This document shows, piece by piece, positions 56,688 to 64,000 of a stretch of 64,000 nucleotides of DNA; the stretch's first letter is position 1, and each line of letters begins with the position of its first letter. The stretch covers positions 502,713,919 through 502,777,918 of the forward strand of contig CM054058.1 in NCBI GenBank assembly GCA_028641055.1. The letters run 5' to 3'. The translations under genes were made by a program, and so were the position numbers. The notes under the pieces were generated by a model. It was not told the origin of the DNA. It did not search any database and saw only the letters and a program-made list of their open reading frames with translations. Source of the stretch: Alopecurus myosuroides. Taxonomy: Eukaryota > Streptophyta > Magnoliopsida > Poales > Poaceae.

Positions 56688-58150
56688 TGAAAGATCATCG
56701 TCCGTTTTGGTAATTATATGACAACATATCTACTTGATCTAATGTTTGTTCGATGAATGAAAATGCCCAGGTTAAATTAGGGTCACTATCTCTATGGGGC
56801 GAGTGTTCGTTTTATATGAAAAGTGCAAAGAGAAAGGAATCCAGAAAGCTGTTTTGTGCAGGAGCGGAGGCTCCGGTGAATCCACCGGAGGCTCCGCCCA
56901 GGCTCCGGTGGGATCCGGTGTGGGCTCCGCCCAAATCCCTCTCTGGAGCAAAAGAGCGGATCCACGAGCGGAACCTCCGGTGGCACTCCGGTGGGCGGAA
57001 CCTCCGCCACTTCCACCGGAGGCTCCGCCACCCTCCAACATTGGGCCTGCGCACACATGGGGTCCGGTGCGCCTCCGGTGGAGGCTCCGCCAAAATGTCC
57101 TTCTGTTGGATGAGAGCGGAGGCTCCACCGGAGCCTCCGGTGGACATCCGGTGCCCTCGCCTGCCCCTAGTGTAAATGGCCTCTGGTGGGCATCCGGTGG
57201 AGGCTCCGCCAAACTGCTACTCTGTTTGATGAGAGCGGAGGTTCCACCGGAGCCTCCGGTGCACCTCCGGTGGGCGGAACCTCCGCAGCTTCCACCGGAG
57301 GCTCCGCCCCGTAGCTCACCAAAGGGGAGCTGGTGCGCTGCGCCAGCGCGCAACAGGATGGAGCCACCGGAGCCTCCGGTGAAACCACCGGAGCCTCCGG
57401 TGCTTCTGGACTGCAAACGGTCACTTAAATGCAAGGGGTATAAATACCCCTTCCCCTACCTCTTAAATTCTAAGCTTTTCCCATTTCTCTCTCCTAGCCA
57501 TTAATGGAAGCTTCATCCGCCTAGATCTCCCACTCCGTCCACCCAATCACTCCCAAACTTGGTGGAGAGCTAGAGGAGGCCTAGATCCACACTTCCACCA
57601 AAGGAATCCCAAATCCATCCACCACAACCTAGTAGATCTAGAATCTTACTTGAGGCCTAGAAACCTTAGTAGAACTTGTGCTTGTAGCTTCCACCTTGTT
57701 GCAAGAAGCTACAGATTGCTTGAGAGCCTCCATCCATCTTGTGGAGTGACCTCGAGCCCTTGTAAAGGTTTGGTCAACGCCTTCAAGTCGACCTCATAGT
57801 GGAAACGAGAATCTCCCTCACCGGAGAAGCTCAAGGAGAACAAGGTGTGCACAACCGTGCTATTGAGGAGCGCCTAGGTGGCTCCCCACCTCTCCAACGT
57901 AGACGTACTTCTCTTTGAGAAGGAACTACGGGAATCATATCCTTGTCTCCTTGTTTACACTTGTTGTTTGCTTCACTACCTTACGCTTTACTTCCGTTGC
58001 ACATATTATCTTGCTCACATAGGTTGCTCACCTAGATGCACATCTAGAGAACATTATCTTATCTTGTTTAGCCTCACTAAAAAGAAAAGAAAAGAAAAAT
58101 TGGTAGTCAACCTATTCACCCCCCCTCTAGTTGACCATAGTGCACTTTCA
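56688..58150 (+). repeat. 3' LTR of the Maximus-type element
   Basis: 1,463 bp, 44 bp longer than the 5' copy, mostly through extra words in the GC-rich dyad array (about 56861-57404), for example around 56958-56970 and 57260-57400. TATA box TATAAATA at 57439-57446. It ends CTTTCA followed by GACAC. Confidence 0.94.
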
Positions 58151-58155
58151 GACAC

Positions 58156-58481
58156 TCTCATGCACCCTACTTCTGGGGTAAACGCCGCCTACCATGGTGG
58201 CTTTGATCCTGCATGAGAGGTCGCCTACGGCGGCGAGTTTGGCACCGGCCACTCCTACAACAACCTGGCAGTGTCACTGGAGGAGTGGTGCCAGCTCGGG
58301 TATGAACGCTTGCTGGTCACCACGGCCTAAATCAGTTGGTTTGTGGAGAGTGTGGATGTTTACGCGTTGGGGATCATGGCCTACGGGTGGGAGAGCTTAA
58401 GTTCTGAAAGAGGAGTGGCGAAGGGCTTATCTACTTGTTGCCCAAGTACGACTCCGACAATTCCGTCAAGGAGGTGGCGCA
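58156..58481 (+). other. Exon-like sequence right of the Maximus-type insertion
   Basis: Continuation of the sequence that ends at 38369. One frame reads TLMHPTSGVNAAYHGGFDPA and then, after a stop, VAYGGEFGTGHSYNNLAVSL, which looks like once-coding DNA. I do not recognise the family. It is cut on the right by the next gypsy element at 58482. Confidence 0.35.
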
Positions 58482-59054
58482 TGTCGGATATATACCGAAT
58501 AGGGGTTTAGAAGATGGTAGACAAAAGAGCTGGACTACCAGGGTGGCCTGCAAGGTAATGGACTTAGGTCCATTGGGCGGCCCAGTAGTCCGACGCGTAG
58601 AAGCCGGATTCTAGAAGAACCCGGATCACGGCCCGCGTGATCTGGCTTGGAGGAGAAGACGGATTCCTTACTTTCCAAGTTACAAGTTAAACGTAGTCTT
58701 CTAGGTTTCTGGTTCTGTAAGCCCTAATCCGGCTATTATATAAAGCCGGACGGGAGATAAGTTCAATAAGTTCCTTTAGTCCAAGGTTCTAGGTTCTAGC
58801 TTAAGCCTTGCGCAACTCGCCGGGAAGTTAATCCTCGTCGAGTAGCTAGATCTATTCCCTTACATTGTAACCTTATTATACGGGCTTTAGTCCCTCATAG
58901 TGAGAAGTGCAGGAGTAGGTACGCCGTACTGTCGCGACGTACCGAACCTGGGTAAATCCCGTGTTCTGTGTTTACTACGCTATCCCGTTACCCCACGTCT
59001 CTACCGTAGTCTCATGGCACCCCAGTCTATGAAAACTACTACGATGTCTCGACA
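58482..59054 (+). repeat. 5' LTR of the second gypsy element
   Basis: 573 bp from TGTCGGATATATACC to TCTCGACA. TATA box TATATAA at 58737-58743 (GGCTATTATATAAAGCCGG, itself partly palindromic). The 3' partner is not in the window, so the ends rest on TG...CA and the primer site. Confidence 0.8.
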
Positions 59055-62000
59055 GTTGGCGCCCACCGTGGGGCAGACGACGTCGGGCGTGAAGTTCCGA
59101 TCTGGGATTTTAGGCGGAATCGGAAGATCGATCACTGTCGGAAGCTTAGAATTCGACAACGACGTCGGGCGCTTCCTCGACAACGGATCCTACATCCCGG
59201 CGCAAAACCATCTGGTAATTGCCTGCGTTTTACCGATTGGATCTGCAAATATCTTTATCGGATTAACCGCGGAAGCAATGGGGTTTTGCGGTGAAAGCAA
59301 TTATCTCCCACCCGCCCTATACCCAGTCGAAGACGACTATGATGCCGGATTTTGCTCAGATCGCCGACAAAACAGTGATACCCACTTTATCGGCATGGTG
59401 CAATCCGAGATCGCCGAAAACACGGATGACGGAAATCCCGTGCAAGAGGCAGACAACAATACACCCGTCCCAGAGACGGAAGAACCAATACCCGTCACAG
59501 AGACGGAAGATCCGACATCTGTCAACCAGACGATGAACTCGGAAACAGAGTCCGTGCTCGCCGCCATTGAGGCGAGATTGGAGTCGGAAACCGGATCGGA
59601 TAACTTTTCCGAAGACGAAGATGACGATGCCTTCGTACGAAAAGTTAAATCCTTTCAAGAGGGATTCCATGAAGTGCTAATGGCAAAACCAGCCGATACA
59701 ACGGGTGCCGATAGCCAGGAAAGCCCTAAAACCCCTCCGCCAGCAGAGGAGAGGGAAGACGGAGAAACTTCTCCGATATTTCCTAGTGTCAAGGAGATGA
59801 CAGAGGATGAACCTGTCAAAAAACCTCCCTCTTCCAAGAAAAAGCACCGTGCTTCTAAAAAACTCCAGTACAAACTCCGGAAGAAAAAGTCAGCTGATTT
59901 CGCTGATGAAAACCTGGAAGTTGGAGATGTTAGTGGCACAAAGCCTACGGAAAAGAAATCTAAGGAAATCACTGCTCCGCCAATGACAGAACTGGAAGAG
60001 CAGGAACTATTGCAAACTCCAGTGGGACCCAATGAACCCCCTGAGATGCTGGAAGCCAGGAGACAAGCTTTCCAACGGCAACAGCAACAACTGCTTAGAT
60101 CTCGGCAACACCTCCAACAAACCCATAATGACATCAAAATTATGAAGGAGGAAATTGAGGAGTACGAGAGAAAGCACAGATCTGTCTTAAAACCTACAAG
60201 GTTACCCGGAATTACAAAACCGGAAGAACTGCCGCCGAAAGAAAGGTTCTATAACCCATCTTGGCAAAAGCAGTTAAACGGCAAAGACGCTAAGGGCGAA
60301 CCAATATACAAAACCGCAGCTGAAAATGCGGAAGCAGCGTTCGCCATCTTGAACAATGATCTGTACTCCAACGGGGAAAAACTCCAAGGGGTGTATGCCT
60401 TCCTAGGAAAAGCATTACAGCAGCAACAGCGAGGACAAGAGCGATCTGGGAGGCTGCATGATAATTCCGCCCTCTGCAAAACTGTTACTTGCGCTGCTGG
60501 AGCACCTGGGCCGGAAGAACCCGGAGATTCGGATAAAATAGAGGATCCGAGAAAAGACAAGAAAAACCCCGACAACCGGGACGCAGCGTCTAGAACCGGA
60601 CCTCATCTCCCGAAAGATGGATATAAACCACACGATCGGGAAGACAAACACCGGAACGACGGCAAAATAATGCCACCTCCGAGAAACCCAGCTGAAAAAG
60701 CTGGAAGATACGATACACCTCACAGGCGTGAAAGATCTCGGACACCGCCCAAAGATAAGGAAAGATACAGGAGCAGGACTCCACCTAATCCCAGAGGGCG
60801 TGACAACGGAAGAGATAGAGATAACCTCGGAAAAACGCGTCCGCGTAACAATGGGAAAGAAAGGAGTAGATCCCCTTCTGTCCATTCAGCCGGGAGATAT
60901 TCTGCGCATATTGACAGAGCAGAAAAGGATGATCTATACTTTGGTCCTAAGTGTTTCACTGACAGGATCCGAAGGATAACCCTGCATTCTGGCTTTGCCA
61001 AAGTTGGTCCAACCTACCAAAAATATACCGGCAGTACAAACCCGGATACCTGGCTTTCAGATTATTACACAGCCGTCCAGATCAACAACGGGACAGACCT
61101 GGAAGCTGTCAAGTTTCTTCCCCTAATGTTGCTAGACGGAGCCAGAGATTGGATTAATGGTTTACCATCAAGAACTGTCGACAGTTGGGATGATATGGCG
61201 AGAGTATTTACTCAGCATTTTAGGGGAACATACAAACGCCCAAATAGCATCAACCAGCTGAACCGTTGCACCCAATTTGAAGACGAACCATACGTGGATT
61301 TCATCTCCAGATGGACTGCAATGAAGAATAGTTGCTCTGGGGTAACTGACGTACAAGCAATGCATGCTTTCGTCAATGGCCTAAAACCCGGACTTGTACC
61401 GTTCATGGTTGGCTCCAAAAAGCACAAAGATCTCGGATCTATGCTTACAACCGCTAATGAACATGCTGCAGCCGAAGACGATATCAGAGCAAGAGGAGGC
61501 AATATTGAGTCACTGATACTGGCCAAGAAAACACCTCGTTCTGATAAAAAAGGAACCCCGGAGTCAACAACAAAGCCCAAGGAGGTTAACTTAGCCTTTG
61601 GAGGAGAAAAAGGGAACAAGTGGAAAGGCCGCAGTCCGGATCCCATCAATTACACTCCTGAAGAATGGGAGAGAATTAAGTCGGAACCTTGCGTCCACCA
61701 CTCTCAGTTTGGGAAACCAACCCACACGAACGCGCAATGCCGGCTAAACAAGCATATGAAAGGCAATGCAGGATCCGGAAATAAAGGGAAGGGTTCCAAG
61801 AGGAAACCCACCAAACAAAAGCCAGAAGCTGAAAAAGAAGACAGTGAATCGGACACTGATGACAAAATCCAGGAACAACAGCGAAAAGGCGAACCCAAAT
61901 TTCCGAGAGTTGACGGAGAAGCAATGCTAACTTTCCTAGCAACCCCGTCAGCAAAGGTGGCCAAAAGGACACTTCGAGAAATAAACGCGGTTGTTCCTGC

Positions 62001-62715
62001 AACCCCAAAATTCTTGAAGTATTCCAACACACCGATAATCTGGGATCAGTCTGATCATCCCGGAAATATCCCTGAACCCGGCACACAAGCTCTTGTTGTA
62101 AGCCCTATCGTTCAAAACACTAGGCTAAGAAGAGTGCTGATGGACGGAGGATCCAGCATCAATATAATGTACCTGGATACACTGAAGCACTTGAAGATAT
62201 CCGAGTCCCAGCTCAATTACAGCAATATACGCTTCCATGGCATCGTCCCTGGCAGGCAAGCACGGTCCCTAGGAGAAATTTCCCTAGATGTCACCTTCGG
62301 AGATAAAGATCACTTCCGGCAGGAAAAAGTATCCTTCGAAGTTGTGCCGTTCGAGAGCGTGTATCACGCAATACTCGGACGTCCGGCTTTCGCCAAGTTT
62401 ATGGCAAGATCTTGCTATATCTATAACAAGCTGAAGATGCCAGGACCCAAAGGAGGAGTAATCACCATTGCCGGTGATTTCAAGCTGGCAAACGAGTTGG
62501 AGAAGCAAAACGCCCTTTGCGCTCAAAGAGTTATAGCTCAGGAAGAACTGAAGGAGTTAGCCAAGGAGGTATCGCCGAAAGAAATGCCGGCAGGAAAAGA
62601 AACTCGGAAGCCAACAGATAGCTTCAAGGCATCCGAGAATACGAGACAGGTAATCCTAGACCCCAAAGATCCGACAAAATTCGTCGTTGTAGGGACTGGG
62701 ATGACCGACAAATAG
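59014..62715 (+). CDS. gag: gag-protease of the second gypsy element
   Basis: 1,233 codons, open from ATG 59014, which lies inside the LTR; a later ATG after the primer site is possible. The N-terminal half is acidic and Pro/Glu-rich with a coiled-coil stretch (QRQQQQLLRSRQHLQQ, about 60073). An Arg/Ser-Pro-rich region (RERSRTPPKDKERYRSRTPP, about 60729) resembles RS domains. The gag core follows (TDRIRRITLHSGFAKVGP, WLSDYYTAVQI, FRGTYKRPNSI, about 60957-61250), then a Cys/His knuckle-like CVHHSQF...HTNAQC (about 61690-61740), then protease with DGGSSINIMYLDTL (about 62143) and AILGRPAFAKFMA. It ends at TAG 62713-62715, after which the same frame continues into RT, so this stop is a nonsense change in what should be one polyprotein. 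Confidence 0.85.
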   Translation: MAPQSMKTTTMSRQLAPTVGQTTSGVKFRSGILGGIGRSITVGSLEFDNDVGRFLDNGSYIPAQNHLVIACVLPIGSANIFIGLTAEAMGFCGESNYLPPALYPVEDDYDAGFCSDRRQNSDTHFIGMVQSEIAENTDDGNPVQEADNNTPVPETEEPIPVTETEDPTSVNQTMNSETESVLAAIEARLESETGSDNFSEDEDDDAFVRKVKSFQEGFHEVLMAKPADTTGADSQESPKTPPPAEEREDGETSPIFPSVKEMTEDEPVKKPPSSKKKHRASKKLQYKLRKKKSADFADENLEVGDVSGTKPTEKKSKEITAPPMTELEEQELLQTPVGPNEPPEMLEARRQAFQRQQQQLLRSRQHLQQTHNDIKIMKEEIEEYERKHRSVLKPTRLPGITKPEELPPKERFYNPSWQKQLNGKDAKGEPIYKTAAENAEAAFAILNNDLYSNGEKLQGVYAFLGKALQQQQRGQERSGRLHDNSALCKTVTCAAGAPGPEEPGDSDKIEDPRKDKKNPDNRDAASRTGPHLPKDGYKPHDREDKHRNDGKIMPPPRNPAEKAGRYDTPHRRERSRTPPKDKERYRSRTPPNPRGRDNGRDRDNLGKTRPRNNGKERSRSPSVHSAGRYSAHIDRAEKDDLYFGPKCFTDRIRRITLHSGFAKVGPTYQKYTGSTNPDTWLSDYYTAVQINNGTDLEAVKFLPLMLLDGARDWINGLPSRTVDSWDDMARVFTQHFRGTYKRPNSINQLNRCTQFEDEPYVDFISRWTAMKNSCSGVTDVQAMHAFVNGLKPGLVPFMVGSKKHKDLGSMLTTANEHAAAEDDIRARGGNIESLILAKKTPRSDKKGTPESTTKPKEVNLAFGGEKGNKWKGRSPDPINYTPEEWERIKSEPCVHHSQFGKPTHTNAQCRLNKHMKGNAGSGNKGKGSKRKPTKQKPEAEKEDSESDTDDKIQEQQRKGEPKFPRVDGEAMLTFLATPSAKVAKRTLREINAVVPATPKFLKYSNTPIIWDQSDHPGNIPEPGTQALVVSPIVQNTRLRRVLMDGGSSINIMYLDTLKHLKISESQLNYSNIRFHGIVPGRQARSLGEISLDVTFGDKDHFRQEKVSFEVVPFESVYHAILGRPAFAKFMARSCYIYNKLKMPGPKGGVITIAGDFKLANELEKQNALCAQRVIAQEELKELAKEVSPKEMPAGKETRKPTDSFKASENTRQVILDPKDPTKFVVVGTGMTDK
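59056..59074 (+). other. Primer-binding-site region of the second gypsy element
   Basis: TTGGCGCCCACCGTGGGGC, one base after the LTR, the common post-LTR sequence of grass gypsy elements. Coding frame is open across it. Confidence 0.75.
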
Positions 62716-63696
62716 GAAGGCGAGCTCATCAAGTTCCTCCGTGAGAACTGGGACATTTTTGCTTGGTGTCCAGCTGACATGCCAGGCGTACCCAGGGAAC
62801 TTGCTGAGCACCAACTCAAGGTTATTCCCGGATCAAAACCCGTCAAACAAGGTCTCCGTCGATTTGACGGAAGAAGACGGAAGGCTATTGGCAAGGAAAT
62901 TATCCGGCTTTTAGCAGCGGATTTCATCAAGGAGGTAATCCATACTGACTGGTCCGCAAATCCGGTATTAGTACCGAAGAAAGACACAACTGCACTCAGA
63001 ATGTGTATAGATTACACAGGATTGAACAAGTTATGTCCGAAAGATAGGTTTGCGCTGCCGCGAATCGATCAAATAATAGATGCCACTGCAGGCTCTGAGC
63101 TTTTATGCTTTTTGGATGCATACTCCGGGTACCACCAAATACGCATGAAAAAGGAAGATCAAATCAAGACTTCTTTTATAACCCCGTACGGGACGTATTA
63201 CTACGTAACCATGCCTTTTGGCCTGAAGAACGCAGGTGCAACATACCAGCGTTGCATGCAACGTTGTTTGCATAGTCAGATTGGAAAAAACGTCCATGTT
63301 TACGTGGACGATATTGCTGTCGTAACCAAGGAAAAAGATACACTCCTTGAGGACTTGCGAGAAACCTTCGAAAACTTGCGCACTTACAAGATGAAGTTGA
63401 ATCCATCTAAGTGCGTATTCGGGGTCCCCTCAGGAAAACTTCTAGGTTTCATCGTTTCTCACAGAGGAATAGAAATTAACCCGGAAAAGATAAAGGCAAT
63501 CTCGAGCATCTCAGAACTTACGTGTGAAAAAGATGTCCCAGAATTGCCGGGTTCCGCCACAGCCATAAAAAGATTTCTCAGTTGGCTGGGGGCTAAAACC
63601 TTACCATTTCGCAAAATGCTGGAAAAGTTTGACAAAGTCAAGTGGATTGCGGAAGCCTGGGAACACCTAGCAAGTTATGTACCCTTCTGTACTTAG
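62716..63696 (+). pseudogene. pol: Reverse transcriptase of the second gypsy element, fused to pol C-terminus by deletion
   Basis: Same frame as gag-protease. RT landmarks: ANPVLVPKKDTTALRMCIDY (about 62953), CFLDAYSGYHQIRMKKED (about 63106), MPFGLKNAGATYQR (about 63210), YVDD (about 63301), KLNPSKCVFG and GKLLGFIVSHRGIEINPEK. After LPFRKMLEKFDKVKWIAE the sequence jumps to AWEHLASYVPFCT and a stop, which resembles the end of a gypsy pol. RNase H and integrase (about 1.8-2 kb in relatives) are absent. No frameshift marks the junction. The element cannot replicate alone unless helped in trans. Confidence 0.82.
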
Positions 63697-64000
63697 TTCA
63701 AATCTATGTAAACATCTTTTGAGATCATGAAATAAAGTTGTCGGAATGCTGTCATCCATGTTTCTTATAAGTGCAAAGTGTTTCCGCCTCATCTATTTCC
63801 CAATGATCTTACAAATTTCTCAATGTTAACCCGAATTGTGCTTGCGTACTCGGCGTTACATAACTGAATGATTTTTCAGCCTTTTAACGGCTAAAGGAAA
63901 CTTGAATTGCCTGCGTGCCCAAGTTTCACTTAAAACTTTCCTTGTTTCTCTAAGTCTTATCTGATCGTGCGTATGCTGGGTTACTGGAACTAGTTAGTAA
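63697..64000 (+). other. 3' untranslated region of the second gypsy element (partial)
   Basis: Non-coding sequence after the pol stop, with repeated short words but no gene. It continues past the window; an antisense gene as in the first gypsy element would lie further right if present. Confidence 0.5.

Larger units (their letters stand above)
38370..58150 (+). mobile_element. Ty1/copia element of the SIRE/Maximus type with nested MULE
   Basis: LTRs 38370-39788 and 56688-58150, target duplication GACAC, tRNA-iMet-type primer site, gag, pol in copia order (protease, integrase, RT, RNase H), then an extra ORF in the position of the SIRE env-like gene, then a polypurine tract. Removing the nested MULE (7,570 bp plus one 9-bp duplication) leaves about 12.2 kb, a normal size for this lineage. 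The LTRs are closely similar by eye apart from a few indels in GC-rich repeats, so the insertion is young. The coding regions carry a few stops and frameshifts. The lineage call rests on pol motifs and layout. Confidence 0.92.
58482..64000 (+). mobile_element. Second Tat-type gypsy element, internally deleted, runs off the window
   Basis: 5' LTR 58482-59054, primer site, a long open gag-protease frame, RT, then an abrupt jump to what reads as the last residues of pol and 3' untranslated sequence. RNase H and integrase are missing. The 3' LTR and target duplication are outside the window. It is related to the first gypsy element in domain order and in the shared U5 phrase GAACCTGGGTAAATC, but the proteins are clearly different families. 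Confidence 0.85.

Overview
The window is nuclear DNA of a grass, most likely a Pooideae (Triticeae or a close relative). Evidence: three Stowaway MITEs with CTCCCTCCGT-type ends, a BARE/WIS/Angela-like copia LTR, a SIRE/Maximus-type copia element, Tat-type gypsy elements, spliced plant genes and a chloroplast petA fragment in nuclear DNA. The species is not determinable by eye. Nearly all of the 64 kb is transposable elements, several of them nested. The only ordinary host gene I can support is a 3-ketoacyl-CoA synthase on the minus strand at 19013-20575.

Layout. 1-1190: decayed LTR-retrotransposon remnant. 1386-14146: complete Ty3/gypsy (Tat-type) element with target duplication CTAAG, inserted in or beside a LINE remnant (14152-14850). 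Its sense gag-pol is broken by many frameshifts and stops. Its 3' third carries a spliced antisense gene (8506-12418) that is open apart from one stop at codon 20. 14943-18847: one PIF/Harbinger-like element, one TAA-flanked MITE and three Stowaway MITEs. 19013-20575: the KCS gene. 21441-21586: a tRNA-type SINE with a 12-bp target duplication. 21629-22212 plus 32085-32120: plastid petA pseudogene, split at its haem-motif codons by a 9.9-kb decayed copia element (22213-32084, minus strand, target duplication TTAGC) that has an internal 1,626-bp tandem duplication. 33483-37063: a 3.58-kb solo LTR (target duplication CTCTA). 38370-58150: a SIRE/Maximus-like copia element (target duplication GACAC) with gag, pol and an extra spliced ORF after pol. 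A 7.57-kb Mutator-like element (46204-53773, 9-bp target duplication TAATTTTGG) is nested between pol and the extra ORF. 58482 to the window end: a second Tat-type gypsy element, internally deleted between RT and the end of pol.

How the parts work together. The MULE is the most complete system. It has long TIRs whose outermost ~110 bp look identical, a four-exon MuDR-type transposase gene (minus) and a three-exon gene (plus) for a GRF zinc-finger/coiled-coil protein. Both genes start just inside a TIR and converge, as mudrA and mudrB do in maize MuDR. Between their 3' ends lies a 10 x 64-bp array in which each unit can fold into a hairpin, itself inside a larger inverted repeat. All splice sites I placed are GT-AG and all phases agree, so the element looks potentially autonomous. 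In the first gypsy element the antisense gene has outlived the sense genes, and in the Maximus-like element a GC-rich dyad repeat is shared between the LTRs and the leader of the extra ORF. All database assignments here come from remembered family motifs; no search was run.
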